NCBI GenBank assembly: GCA_964648365.1
Contig: CAZYLK010000173.1
Coordinates: 1-13,438, forward strand
Length of the DNA stretch: 13,438 bases
From: SURF-32 sp964648365
GTDB lineage: Bacteria; Planctomycetota; Phycisphaerae; UBA1845
Direction: 5' to 3'
Shown: positions 1 through 7,325 of the stretch, piece by piece
Layout: every line of letters starts with the position of its first letter
How positions within the stretch are numbered: position 1 is the first letter of the stretch
Notes under the pieces: model-generated
Told to the model about the DNA's origin: nothing
Databases searched by the model: none
What the model saw: the letters and a program-made list of their open reading frames with translations, nothing else
Translations under genes and position numbers: made by a program

Positions 1-1
1 C

Positions 2-1225
2 ATGGAGATGTCCGACGTCCCCAGCAGCATGAAGGGCACGATCGCCGACGGCAAGGTCGAAATCGTTACGTCGCAGTTCGGCATGGAGACGAAGAAGTCG
101 TTTGATTTTCCCGCGTCCGCCCTGATGACCTGGGGCTCCTATCGCGAGTCGATCAAGCGCGGTTTCGAGCCGGGCACGAAATACACGCTACCGGTTTATT
201 CGCCCGACCTGCGGCTCGACGACACGGTTCCCGTGGAGTTTCACGTGGTCGGGACGGAGGCGTTCAAGCACGAAGGGCGAGAAGTCCGGGCCACCAAGGT
301 CATCTCGGCCGTCACGCTGCCGATGGGCAGGCTCGAAACGCTGACCTGGATGCGTCCGGACGACGGCGTCGCGCTGAAGACGACGCTGAACATGGCCGGG
401 ATGAACATGGATCTGATCGCCTGCGACCAGGAAAAGGCGCTGGCCGACTTCGTGTCGCCCGAGTTTTTCATGACCAGCACCGTGCCCGCGGGGCGGAAGC
501 TGGACACGCAGAAACTGCATCGCGTGAGATATCGCCTGTCCCTGACGGGTGACGACGCCGACCTGCCGGACATCCCGCAGACGGGGATGCAGCGCGTCGC
601 CGCGAGCGACAGGCAGTCCGTGGAGTTGGTCGTTACGCGGCAGGATCACGCGGCGATCGCAGGGTCCGAGGCGGCGGCAGCCGGGTCGCCGACGGCGGCC
701 GACGAGTACGTCGCCAGCAATATCGTCATGAAGCTGGACGACGAGGAACTGGTCAAACTGGCAAAGCGGGCGGCGGGCGGAGCCTCCAAACCGCTGGAAC
801 TGGCCGCGAACCTGCGTAAGTTCGTCACCGACTACATCGACGACAAGAGCCTCGACATAGGCTTTGCTACGGCCAGCGAAGTCTGCCGGACGCGGCAGGG
901 CGATTGCAGCGAGCACGCCGTTCTGCTGGCGGCGCTGGGCCGGATCAACAAGCTGCCGGCGCGTGTCGCCGTGGGCCTGGCGTACGTGCCGATGTTCGGC
1001 GGCCGCAGCGACATCTTCGGCTTCCACATGTGGACGCAGTTCTACATCAACGGCCAGTGGGTTGACGTTGACGCCGCCCTGCGCGAGACGGAGGTCAGCC
1101 CGGCGCGCATCGTCTTCGCGACCAGTTCGCTGCACGACACGGGCCTGGTTGAGTTGAGCTTCGCCCTGATGAACGTCATCGGACGGGTGAAGCTGGAGAT
1201 TCTCGAGGTGGACGAACGCCCGTAG
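2..1225 (+). CDS. Transglutaminase-like domain protein, probably cut at its 5' end by the window
   Basis: The C-terminal third is a transglutaminase-like (papain-fold) core. It has a Cys motif GDCSEHA (Cys302), a His motif in FHMWTQFY (His342), and an Asp in GQWVDVD (probably Asp357), in the usual Cys-His-Asp order and spacing. In this superfamily the triad cleaves or exchanges amide bonds, and bacterial members are often proteases or peptide-modifying enzymes. The first ~210 residues look beta-rich and match no family I can name. There is an Ala/Gly-rich linker near residues 220-235. The frame opens with ATG at base 2, but no upstream sequence is visible, there is no signal peptide, and the N-terminus reads like the middle of a domain, so the true start is probably outside the window. 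A repeat-filled spacer separates it from the ExbD genes, so co-transcription is uncertain. Domain call is firm; substrate is unknown. Confidence 0.8.
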   Translation: MEMSDVPSSMKGTIADGKVEIVTSQFGMETKKSFDFPASALMTWGSYRESIKRGFEPGTKYTLPVYSPDLRLDDTVPVEFHVVGTEAFKHEGREVRATKVISAVTLPMGRLETLTWMRPDDGVALKTTLNMAGMNMDLIACDQEKALADFVSPEFFMTSTVPAGRKLDTQKLHRVRYRLSLTGDDADLPDIPQTGMQRVAASDRQSVELVVTRQDHAAIAGSEAAAAGSPTAADEYVASNIVMKLDDEELVKLAKRAAGGASKPLELAANLRKFVTDYIDDKSLDIGFATASEVCRTRQGDCSEHAVLLAALGRINKLPARVAVGLAYVPMFGGRSDIFGFHMWTQFYINGQWVDVDAALRETEVSPARIVFATSSLHDTGLVELSFALMNVIGRVKLEILEVDERP

Positions 1226-1231
1226 CCTTCC

Positions 1232-1261
1232 GAGCCCCGGCTTTCAAGCCGGGAGTGTTGG
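1232..1261 (-). repeat. Family B palindromic repeat, copy 1 (left arm of pair 1)
   Basis: Seven bases after the transglutaminase stop lies the perfect hairpin CCCGGCTT-TC-AAGCCGGG at 1236-1253, flanked by GAGC and AGTGTTGG. Read on the minus strand it matches the other family B copies. Its stem differs from them by paired changes only. GACGTC lies 15 bases inside the hairpin (1269-1274). It could also act as a transcription terminator for the gene upstream, but there is no T-tract, so a dispersed repeat is the better reading. Confidence 0.75.
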
Positions 1262-1383
1262 ACTCGATGACGTCACTGAATCAAAGCGGGGCTGGGCCGG
1301 AGGTGTTGCACTGCATTGGATACGTGGCGCGGGCAATAGCGCGAATCGTCCGGACCATCGATCCCGTCCGGTATACGCCATCA

Positions 1384-1418
1384 CCCACACTCCCGACATG
1401 AATGTCGGGGCTCTGAGG
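1384..1418 (+). repeat. Family B palindromic repeat, copy 2 (right arm of pair 1)
   Basis: The hairpin CCCGACAT-GA-ATGTCGGG occupies 1392-1409, preceded by CCCACACT and followed by GCTCTGAGG. It is inverted relative to copy 1, so the two enclose about 187 bases as an inverted-arm element. The stem carries an A:T pair where other copies carry G:C or C:G. Confidence 0.75.
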
Positions 1419-1498
1419 TCTACGCGCACCTTGCCGCTCGCACCGGGCAGACGCATCGGCACTCGCCGGTCCCGTGACGCTCGGGTACAACACCCGCC

Positions 1499-1936
1499 AT
1501 GAAGCGTTCGATCGAGCTTCCCGCCCCGCCGCGCGTCGACATGACGGCCATGATCGACGCGATCTTCCTGCTGCTGATTTTCTGGATGACGGTCGCGCGG
1601 CTGGCGGCCAGTCCGGACGCCGTTCCGGTCGAAACGCCGACCGCGCAGGATGCGATCGCGGTAGACATCCCTCGCGACGTGCTGACGATCCACCTGGTCG
1701 GTAGCGAGGACGATCCGGCTGCACCGGTCAGCGTGATCGTCGCGGGCGCGCGTGTGTCGGTGGATTCGCTGATCGAACGGATCGGAGCCGGGGCGATGCC
1801 GCAGCAGGTCGTCGTGCGCGCCCCGGGGGACGCGGAGGCGACGCGGGTGCGGGCGCTGCTGTCGGCCCTGCGGCTGGCGGGGATCCAGTCCGTCGGCGTG
1901 GCCGTGCGCGAAGTGCGCAGGGGGGATCGGCCGTGA
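1499..1936 (+). CDS. ExbD/TolR family biopolymer transport protein (first of two)
   Basis: This 145-residue protein has the ExbD/TolR layout: a short cytoplasmic N-terminus, one membrane helix (about residues 16-36, MTAMIDAIFLLLIFWMTVA), and a periplasmic domain of about 100 residues. Asp20 in MIDAIF sits where the proton-pathway aspartate of ExbD/TolR lies. Family members work with ExbB/TolQ proton channels in the inner membrane to energise envelope processes. The periplasmic part follows the family pattern, ending in a strand-helix-strand (RVRALLSALRLAGIQSVGV). The start is the most upstream ATG in this frame; I see no good ribosome binding site before it. Its stop overlaps the next gene's GTG as GTGA. 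No ExbB/TolQ gene lies next to it, so the specific system (TonB, Tol-Pal or another) cannot be assigned. Confidence 0.85.
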   Translation: MKRSIELPAPPRVDMTAMIDAIFLLLIFWMTVARLAASPDAVPVETPTAQDAIAVDIPRDVLTIHLVGSEDDPAAPVSVIVAGARVSVDSLIERIGAGAMPQQVVVRAPGDAEATRVRALLSALRLAGIQSVGVAVREVRRGDRP

Positions 1937-2361
1937 GCCTTCGACGTCAGTTGCTGGCGGTCGAGAGCCGGCGCGGGCTGGCGGGCATCCCCTTGACGCC
2001 CATGATCGACGTGGTTTTTCTGCTGATCATCTTCCTGCTGTTCGGTCGCTTCGACGTGGGCGAGCGGCAGGTGATCGCCGAGCTTCAGCCAACCGGCGAT
2101 CGGCCGTCCCTGTCAGCGTCGCGCGATATCTGGCTGACGCTGCGGCTGGAGGCGGGCGCGTTGACGTACCGGATCAACGACGGCGGCTGGTCCGGCGACG
2201 CCGGTGCCATGACGGAAGGTCTGTCGGCGCTGCTGCGGCAGAACTTCGGCGCGGCCGTGATCGTCGATCCGAAGGAAGGCGTATCGATGCAACACGTCGT
2301 CGACGCCTTCGCGGCCTGCAACGAAGCCGGGGCTGCGGGCGTGTCGTTGAGAACGGATTGA
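1933..2361 (+). CDS. ExbD/TolR family biopolymer transport protein (second of two)
   Basis: A second ExbD/TolR protein of 142 residues. One membrane helix spans about residues 20-40 and begins with the signature PLTPMIDVVFLLIIFLLF, closer to canonical ExbD than its neighbour. Asp26 is the predicted proton-pathway residue. The periplasmic domain (about 45-142) ends with the usual helix and strand (MQHVVDAFAACNEAGAAGVS). It starts at GTG 1933, which overlaps the previous stop in a GTGA junction, and a purine-rich AGGGGGG about 7 bases upstream serves as the ribosome binding site. Two adjacent, diverged ExbD genes are common in Planctomycetota and may form a heterodimer; that pairing is inference. 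The stop overlaps a possible TTG start of the next gene. Confidence 0.9.
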   Translation: MSLRRQLLAVESRRGLAGIPLTPMIDVVFLLIIFLLFGRFDVGERQVIAELQPTGDRPSLSASRDIWLTLRLEAGALTYRINDGGWSGDAGAMTEGLSALLRQNFGAAVIVDPKEGVSMQHVVDAFAACNEAGAAGVSLRTD

Positions 2362-3575
2362 GGAAACCGCAAATGACGAATGAGGAATGTCGAATGTCGA
2401 GTAGCGGATCACGAACGCCGACTGACGGCGGATGGCCCTCCCCTCAAGTGCATTCGCAGATCGAGCGTCCGCCCGGGCTGAGCGGCCATGCACGATCTGT
2501 GGCCGCATCAGCACCGGAACGATCGCGCAGGCTCAAGCCTGGGGTTCGGCGCTGGAGCGTCCATTGCCTTGGCACCGCCTGCGTCTCGGCGCTGCTGATC
2601 ATGAGTGGCCCTCTCCCCGCCTTCCCACAGGAAACCCCCCCCCCTGCACCCCTGCATCATCCGCACCCACCCGACCGCACACCTAGTCACTCGCACNNNN
2701 NNNNNNGGCAGACTCCTCCCCCCCCCGACGGTACAACTGGCGACTCGCGCAAGACCTTCGCCCCCGGCGTCACCATCGACTGGCAGCGAAAGGCCGTCGA
2801 AGTCGCGGCCGCCGTCGTGTTGCGCGAGGGGCCGCTGGAACTGTTCGCATGCAGCCCGCGCACGCGCGAGCACGAGTCTATCCTCCGCGTCGACGCTCGA
2901 CCGCTGGACATCTTCAAAGCCATCGGCCTGGTCGGCATCGAACCGGGAAAACCCGTTCATTACGACGAGAAAAAGGACGCCTGGCTGCCGCCGTCGGGTG
3001 AGCCGGTCGATCTGCGCATCACCTGCGAACAGGACGGTCGCCGCCGAACGGTTGCGGCCGCGGACTGGCTGCTGGACGTCGAGCGCAAGGCGCCGCCGAC
3101 GGATGTTGCCTGGGTCTTCGCGGGATCGACCGTGTTTGAAGGCGATCACTTCGGCGCGGACGTGGACGGGACGGTCGTCAGCGTGGTCGATTTCACCTCT
3201 GCGCTGATCGCCATCACCGGTCTGCACACGGCCGACAACGAGTCGCTGTGGCTCTCGGCCAATACCGAGGCGATCCCGCCGGTGGGGACGAAATGCGTGC
3301 TCACGATCCGCTCGGCGGCCGCGGCCGTCGTGGCGGTCACGCTCGCAGCGGACGGCAAGCTGACGCACGACGGCAAGCCAATTACCGTCGCCGATCTGGC
3401 CGCGCGGCTGCGCGCGGACGATGCCTCCGTGGAGATCCGCGTGGCGGCCGACCTGGCCGAACCGGTCATCGCGAAAGTTTCTGCGGAACTGGTTGCGGCG
3501 GGCGTGGCGCCGGCTGCGATCCGCGTCCTGCGCGCGGAGCGTGAGGCGCCCGCTAAGCCGGTTACGCCGCCGTAG
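2358..3575 (+). CDS. Secreted YdjY-domain protein with a C-terminal ExbD-like periplasmic domain; N-terminus uncertain
   Basis: Residues ~133-300 match the YdjY domain known from Planctomycetota: GVTIDWQRKAVEV, LREGPLELFAC, HESIL, PGKPVHYD, VAWVFAGS and LIAITGLH, in that order. Residues ~312-393 resemble the periplasmic domain of ExbD (VTLAADGKL, then ITVADLAARL, VEIRVAAD, and a final helix-strand AELVAAGVAPAAIRVL) but lack the membrane helix. A Sec signal peptide is likely at about residues 64-90 (RRW, then SVHCLGTACVSALLIM, then SGPLPAFPQ). That places it far inside the frame, so the TTG at 2358 (TTGA overlap with the previous stop) may be wrong. GTG at 2499 is an alternative, and a 7-mer repeat lies at 2372-2399. 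The signal peptide is followed by a Pro/His-rich linker with a C10 run, a 10-N gap and a C9 run, so the frame across the gap is not certain. Function unknown; context suggests an envelope role with the ExbD pair. Confidence 0.75.
   Translation: MRKPQMTNEECRMSSSGSRTPTDGGWPSPQVHSQIERPPGLSGHARSVAASAPERSRRLKPGVRRWSVHCLGTACVSALLIMSGPLPAFPQETPPPAPLHHPHPPDRTPSHSHXXXXQTPPPPDGTTGDSRKTFAPGVTIDWQRKAVEVAAAVVLREGPLELFACSPRTREHESILRVDARPLDIFKAIGLVGIEPGKPVHYDEKKDAWLPPSGEPVDLRITCEQDGRRRTVAAADWLLDVERKAPPTDVAWVFAGSTVFEGDHFGADVDGTVVSVVDFTSALIAITGLHTADNESLWLSANTEAIPPVGTKCVLTIRSAAAAVVAVTLAADGKLTHDGKPITVADLAARLRADDASVEIRVAADLAEPVIAKVSAELVAAGVAPAAIRVLRAEREAPAKPVTPP
2372..2399 (+). repeat. Four tandem 7-mers (AATGACG, AATGAGG, AATGTCG x2)
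   Basis: Four consecutive heptamers with consensus AATGNCG sit just after the second ExbD stop. The same heptamer occurs in reverse complement at 5882-5909. The 28-base length is not a multiple of three and the motif recurs in a clear spacer elsewhere, which argues that this stretch is noncoding and that the YdjY gene starts further down. Confidence 0.75.
2697..2706. other. Assembly gap of ten N bases
   Basis: Ten unresolved bases lie inside the Pro/His-rich linker of the YdjY-domain gene, between a C10 run (2635-2644) and a C9 run (2718-2726). The true gap length may not be ten, so the reading frame across it is an assumption. Confidence 0.98.
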
Positions 3576-3620
3576 CTGCCGCACGCTGCCGTCCCACTCA
3601 GAGCCCTGCGTCCCGCCCCG

Positions 3621-3655
3621 CTCAGAGCCCCGCCATTCATGGCGGGAGTGTGGGT
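3621..3655 (-). repeat. Family B palindromic repeat, copy 3 (left arm of pair 2)
   Basis: The hairpin CCCGCCAT-TC-ATGGCGGG is at 3629-3646, preceded by CTCAGAGC and followed by AGTGTGGGTG. GACGTC follows 14 bases after the hairpin (3661-3666, inside the palindrome GGGACGTCCC). A partial duplicate of its outer edge, CTCAGAGCCC, lies at 3597-3606. This 3576-3855 spacer between two convergent genes otherwise holds no gene. Confidence 0.75.
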
Positions 3656-3796
3656 GATGGGACGTCCCGAGAGATATCCGCGTCTCGGACTGTTCGCGTC
3701 AGCGTCGCGCGATCAGGTTGAACACATTTTGTCCGCGCGTGGGGATGGGGACTTCCTTCCGCCGGGCGGGGCTCTTCCGTCAGTGTATCCTCTTCC

Positions 3797-3832
3797 CCAA
3801 CACTCCCGGCATGAATGCCGGGGCTCTGAGGG
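3797..3832 (+). repeat. Family B palindromic repeat, copy 4 (right arm of pair 2)
   Basis: The hairpin CCCGGCAT-GA-ATGCCGGG is at 3805-3822, preceded by CCCAACACT and followed by GCTCTGAGG. It is inverted relative to copy 3; together they enclose about 210 bases. It lies just beyond the 3' end of ruvB and could help end transcripts from either side, though no T-tract is visible. Confidence 0.75.
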
Positions 3833-3855
3833 GGGATCGGAGCCCGTACGGCCTG

Positions 3856-4893
3856 TCAGAACAGCGTGCTTTCGTCGGGGGGGGGCACGACTTGCGGTCG
3901 CGGCAGGCCGAGATGGTCACACGCCTCGCGCGTCGCCTGACGACCCTGCCGCGTGCGGATGACGAAGCCGATCTGCAGGAGGTACGGCTCCACCACGTCT
4001 TCCAGCGTGTCACGCTCCTGACCCATCGTCGCGGCCAGCGCCTCGATCCCGGCCGGGCCGCCCTGATAGACGCGGATCAGCGTCGTCAGATAGTGCCGGT
4101 CGAGTTCATCGAGGCCCAGGTGGTCCACCTGTTGAATCTCTAGTGCCCGGTCGGACGCATCCGGCGTGATCACGCCGTCGCCCCGTACCTGTGCGTAGTC
4201 GCGCACACGTTTGAGCAGTCGATTGGCGACACGCGGCGTGCCGCGGCTTCGCGTGGCGATGGTCTGAAGCGCCGCGCCGGTCCACTTCACGTCCAGTCGC
4301 CTGGCCGATCGCTCCACGATCGTGCACAGCTCGTCCGTGTTGTAGAAGTCCAGGTGAAAGCGATGGCCGAATCGATCGCGCAGCGCCCCCGTCAGCAGGC
4401 CGGCCCGCGTGGTGGCGCCGATGAGCGTGAACCGCTTGAGCCGGAAATTGACCACCCGCCCGCCGAGTCCGCCCTCGATGGTGAAATCGACGCGGAAATC
4501 TTCCATCGCGGTGTACAGGCACTCTTCGACGATCTTCGGCAGCCGGTGAATCTCGTCGATGAACAGGATCTCGCCGGCTTCCAGGTTGGTCAGCAGCGCC
4601 ATCAGGTCCGCCTGCTTGGCGATGGACGGACCCGACGTGATCCGCGGGGGCTTTTGCGTCATCTCGTTGGCGATCACGAAGGCCAGCGTGGTCTTGCCCA
4701 GCCCCGGCGGGCCGTCGAGCAGGATGTGCTCCAGCGGCTCGCCGCGCTTGCCCGCGGCGGACATGGCGATGTTGAGCTTTTCGACCAGCGCCCGCTGCCC
4801 GACAATCTCGCTGAGCGTGCGCGGCCGCAGCGCGGCGTCGACGGGTTCCTCGTCGGCGCGGCGCTGGCTGGAAATGACACGGTCACGGGGCAT
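3856..4893 (-). CDS. ruvB: Holliday junction branch migration ATPase RuvB
   Basis: RuvB is the hexameric AAA+ motor that, with RuvA, drives Holliday-junction branch migration before RuvC cleavage. The 345 residues contain every hallmark: Walker A GPPGLGKTT (61-69), Walker B LFIDEIHR (Asp113, Glu114), sensor 1 GATTRAG (159-165), the arginine finger in LRDRFG (Arg174, the same number as in E. coli), and the sensor 2 region RGTPRVANRLLKRVRD. The C-terminal winged helix is present (GQERDTLEDVVEPYLLQIGF). Length is normal for the family. The start MPRDRVIS is at 4893; the upstream AAGG is a weak ribosome binding site. It is the last gene of the minus-strand block, convergent with the YdjY gene. 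ruvA and ruvC are not in this window. Confidence 0.97.
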   Translation of the reverse strand: MPRDRVISSQRRADEEPVDAALRPRTLSEIVGQRALVEKLNIAMSAAGKRGEPLEHILLDGPPGLGKTTLAFVIANEMTQKPPRITSGPSIAKQADLMALLTNLEAGEILFIDEIHRLPKIVEECLYTAMEDFRVDFTIEGGLGGRVVNFRLKRFTLIGATTRAGLLTGALRDRFGHRFHLDFYNTDELCTIVERSARRLDVKWTGAALQTIATRSRGTPRVANRLLKRVRDYAQVRGDGVITPDASDRALEIQQVDHLGLDELDRHYLTTLIRVYQGGPAGIEALAATMGQERDTLEDVVEPYLLQIGFVIRTRQGRQATREACDHLGLPRPQVVPPPDESTLF

Positions 4894-5025
4894 GAAGGGG
4901 CGACCCTTGCCGGCGCTATGAGATCGTTTCAGTCGGCGCGCGCTGCGAAGCGGCCGCGAATGCCATCGCGATGCACTCGGTGGCTTGACGCAGCGCCGGA
5001 CCGTGCATGAATCCCGATGCGGCCC

Positions 5026-5670
5026 TCATGCCGGTCCCAGACAGCACATGACCAGCGGTACCAGTCCACACCCGACGAGCGCAGCAATCGCGTGGTTTCG
5101 GCCCCCACCTCGATATAGGGCAATGCACGCCAGAATCATCGCCGCAAGCCAACACACACCGCTGGCCATCATCAGCAACATCATGCCGATGGCCCATCCC
5201 GGCGGCGGAAACGTGGAGAAATACTGCTGTGATCGCTGCATGGCCTCCTGCATGGTCAAGCTCTCGGGCGAAACGGTGCCGAGAATCTCGTCCATGTGGG
5301 CGGCCGCAAGAATCTTCGCACCTATGGTAGCGCCCATCGACAAGACCATGCAAACCAGCGCAATCGTCGCCAGGGGACTGGAAACGCTCCCTGGACGCTC
5401 CGGCTGCCTTAGCGCCGGCGATGGGGGTCGCTGCTCGGTCCAGGTGGCTTCGCCGGCGGGTTCGGGCCAACCTGCCGTGTGGGAACCCGTATCGGCGTGC
5501 TCCCGGCCCAGTGGCTTCGCGATCGGAACGGCAGCATCCGGCGTGAGCGTCGATTCCGTCGGCGCGTTGACGGTGTTCCGGCAATACGGGCAGGCCACAA
5601 TCCTGCCCGACCACTCGTCATCGATCTCGATGGGCTGCTTGCAACTGGGGCACGAGAAACGGATCGCCAT
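5026..5670 (-). CDS. Zinc-ribbon membrane protein of unknown function
   Basis: The 214-residue product starts with a zinc ribbon formed by two CxxC pairs: Cys7/Cys10 (CPSC) and Cys27/Cys30 (CPYC), with a WSGR turn between. A Pro/Glu/Thr-rich linker follows (about 35-100). Then come two or three hydrophobic segments: LATIALVCMVLSMGATIGA, GMMLLMMASGVCWLAAMILA, and a last stretch IAALVGCGLVPLVMCCLG near the C-terminus. Such small ribbon-plus-membrane proteins are frequent in Planctomycetota and mostly uncharacterised. I chose ATG 5670 because the ribbon begins there; the frame stays open upstream to 5835, but that stretch is the GGCACGAAGG-type repeat region. No clear ribosome binding site is visible. 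It lies 132 bases upstream of ruvB on the same strand. Confidence 0.7.
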   Translation of the reverse strand: MAIRFSCPSCKQPIEIDDEWSGRIVACPYCRNTVNAPTESTLTPDAAVPIAKPLGREHADTGSHTAGWPEPAGEATWTEQRPPSPALRQPERPGSVSSPLATIALVCMVLSMGATIGAKILAAAHMDEILGTVSPESLTMQEAMQRSQQYFSTFPPPGWAIGMMLLMMASGVCWLAAMILACIALYRGGGRNHAIAALVGCGLVPLVMCCLGPA

Positions 5671-5716
5671 GCCCGGAGAATAAGGGGCCGTCGGCGGCGG
5701 GGTCAACTGGGGGGCA

Positions 5717-5840
5717 GAAGCCACGAAGGCGCGAAAGGGGAAGAGAGGCACTGAGGCACGAAGGCACGGAGGCACGAAGGGGGGAGAAGCCACCAAGCCA
5801 CGGAGCCACGAAGGGGGAAGAAGGCACTCATGCACGGAGG
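5717..5840. repeat. Low-complexity spacer repeat (GGCACGAAGG / AGCCACGGAGCC type)
   Basis: This stretch is built from irregular repeats such as GAGGCACGAAGGCACGGAGG and AAGCCACGGAGCCACGAAGG, followed by short runs of G. The same wording appears in reverse complement at 11234-11318, with AGCCACGGAGCCACGAAGGG common to both. The repeat is open in more than one frame, but nothing indicates it is coding. Confidence 0.8.
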
Positions 5841-5881
5841 GAAGTCAGCGACGGAGCGGAGACGAGGCTCACTCCGCCTTT

Positions 5882-5909
5882 CGACATTCGACGTTCGACA
5901 TTCGACATT
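5882..5909 (-). repeat. Four tandem 7-mers (CGACATT with one CGACGTT)
   Basis: Four heptamers lie end to end just before the 3' end of the lipoprotein gene. They are the reverse complement of the AATGTCG series at 2372-2399, with the same copy number. Confidence 0.75.
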
Positions 5910-5915
5910 CCCCCG

Positions 5916-7154
5916 TCAGTTCCCCGCGGCTAGCGAGGCGGGGCTGCGGACTTCGAGGTCGAGCGTCTGCTCGCTGAGCCGGCCGGCCTGCGTGTCTTCG
6001 ACGGTCATCTTTAGCACATAGCGGCCCTCGGCGAGCGTTGCAGGCAGCACGGCGCGCTGGGCGAGGAAGAAGTCCGCCCGGCGACGGCGACAGGTATCCA
6101 CGATTTCAGGTTGCTCCTGCGACCAGACGGAAGCGCCGCTGACGGCGTCAAACACCTCGATCCGCGTGGCCAGCGTCGTCTCGTGCAGCCCGGCCTCGTT
6201 GAGCCGGCTGTGGAAGTTCTCCACTTCGCAGTAGACGATCATCCGGTTCGATTGACCCGCCAGAAACTGGTCCGCGGGCATGGTCTCGTAGTTGCCGAAC
6301 GAGCGCACCTCGCTGCAGAGCAGCAGCGTGGGGATGCTTAGGTCTGCGGCCGCGGCCACCCGGTCGCGCAGGGCCGTCGCGCCGGCCAGCGCCTCATCCC
6401 AGCGGCCCAGCGGGTCCGACAGCGCGTCATGAAGCAGCCGGGACAGCTCGGCGAACGACTCGACAACGTCGCCATGGCGCGTCGAAACATGCAGCGCGGT
6501 GGCCGACGGGTCCATCCCCCGGACCATCTCCAGCAGCAGCAACCGCCACGCGCTCTCCACCTCCGTCAGTCCGAGCCGGTTCTCCCGCAGCGCGTCTGCG
6601 TACTCGGCCAGCGTCAGGGAACGCTCGTCCGCGATCGCCGCCGCGGCCGTGTTGGCGCCGAGGCGAGAGGCGCCGTCGGTGCCCTGCAGCGCAGGTTCCG
6701 GCGTGACGACGCCGACGAATCGAACCACCGGGGCCGCCTGCGTGACCTCGGGCAAAGCGGGGTCGTCGATCGAAACGCTCGCATTCGAAACGGCCGGCGC
6801 GGCCACGGACGGCTCGGCGCGGGGGGCGTCAGGCTGGGGCGGCGTGTCCGCCACGCGCCACGTGTTCAGCGGCGGGCGAGCGCCAGCATCGACCTGGCGA
6901 CCCGGCGACTCGGCAGCGTCGGCGGATTGCATCCGTTGCAGACGTGCGAGGAACGCCTCGACCTCTGCCAGCGTGTCCGCAGACGCCGGAGGTGCTTTGG
7001 CGGGTTCCGCGGCGTTCGTCGCAGCCGCGACGGGCGCGGGATCGCTCACCTGCTGCGGTTGCGCCCAGGGCAATGAGAGTCCATCACCACAGCCGGAAAC
7101 GATCAACGTCAGGATGGCCACGGTCCCCGCGGCCCTTCGCAATGAAACGTCCAT
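5916..7154 (-). CDS. Large lipoprotein of unknown function
   Basis: The 412-residue product has a lipoprotein signal: Arg6-Arg7, hydrophobic stretch TVAILTLI, and lipobox Val19-Ser20-Gly21-Cys22. It should be cleaved and lipidated at Cys22. Residues ~30-165 are an Ala/Pro-rich, probably disordered region. Residues ~170-270 look helical. The last ~130 residues look beta-rich (RMIVYCEVENFHS, EVFDAVSGASVWSQE, EGRYVLKMTVEDTQAG, ending in LEVRSP), like a carbohydrate-binding or Ig-type sandwich, but I recognise no named family. The start at 7154 has GGTGG about 8 bases upstream. It lies 171 bases downstream of holA on the same strand. An LptE identity was considered because lptE often adjoins holA, but length and sequence do not fit. 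Confidence 0.75.
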   Translation of the reverse strand: MDVSLRRAAGTVAILTLIVSGCGDGLSLPWAQPQQVSDPAPVAAATNAAEPAKAPPASADTLAEVEAFLARLQRMQSADAAESPGRQVDAGARPPLNTWRVADTPPQPDAPRAEPSVAAPAVSNASVSIDDPALPEVTQAAPVVRFVGVVTPEPALQGTDGASRLGANTAAAAIADERSLTLAEYADALRENRLGLTEVESAWRLLLLEMVRGMDPSATALHVSTRHGDVVESFAELSRLLHDALSDPLGRWDEALAGATALRDRVAAAADLSIPTLLLCSEVRSFGNYETMPADQFLAGQSNRMIVYCEVENFHSRLNEAGLHETTLATRIEVFDAVSGASVWSQEQPEIVDTCRRRRADFFLAQRAVLPATLAEGRYVLKMTVEDTQAGRLSEQTLDLEVRSPASLAAGN

Positions 7155-7211
7155 GTTTCAATCCACCAGCCAAAGCGGCCATCGGCCGCAACCAGATTCA
7201 TCCTCAAGAGC

Positions 7212-7240
7212 AGGGAGTCAGGGAGTCAGGGAGTCAGGGA
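7212..7240 (+). repeat. Tandem 8-mer AGGGAGTC, about 3.6 copies
   Basis: Three full AGGGAGTC units plus AGGGA lie in the 171-base spacer between holA and the lipoprotein gene. The remainder of the spacer shows nothing recognisable. Confidence 0.8.
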
Positions 7241-7325
7241 CTAGAGAAAGCCCGTCGCTCCTACCCATCACCCTCGATATTCCAAAGCTCCCGCTGCTCC
7301 GGCGTTTCAATCCTCCCCGCAACGT

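Noticed and set aside
188..1135. Open frame antisense to the transglutaminase gene
   Set aside because: Arg/His/Gln-rich shadow of a real gene, with no recognisable domain.
1236..1253. Rho-independent terminator after the transglutaminase gene
   Set aside because: The hairpin is strong but no T-tract follows, and it recurs as a dispersed repeat.
5916..7154. LptE, because lptE is often next to holA
   Set aside because: The protein is more than twice the usual LptE length and shows no matching pattern beyond the lipoprotein signal.
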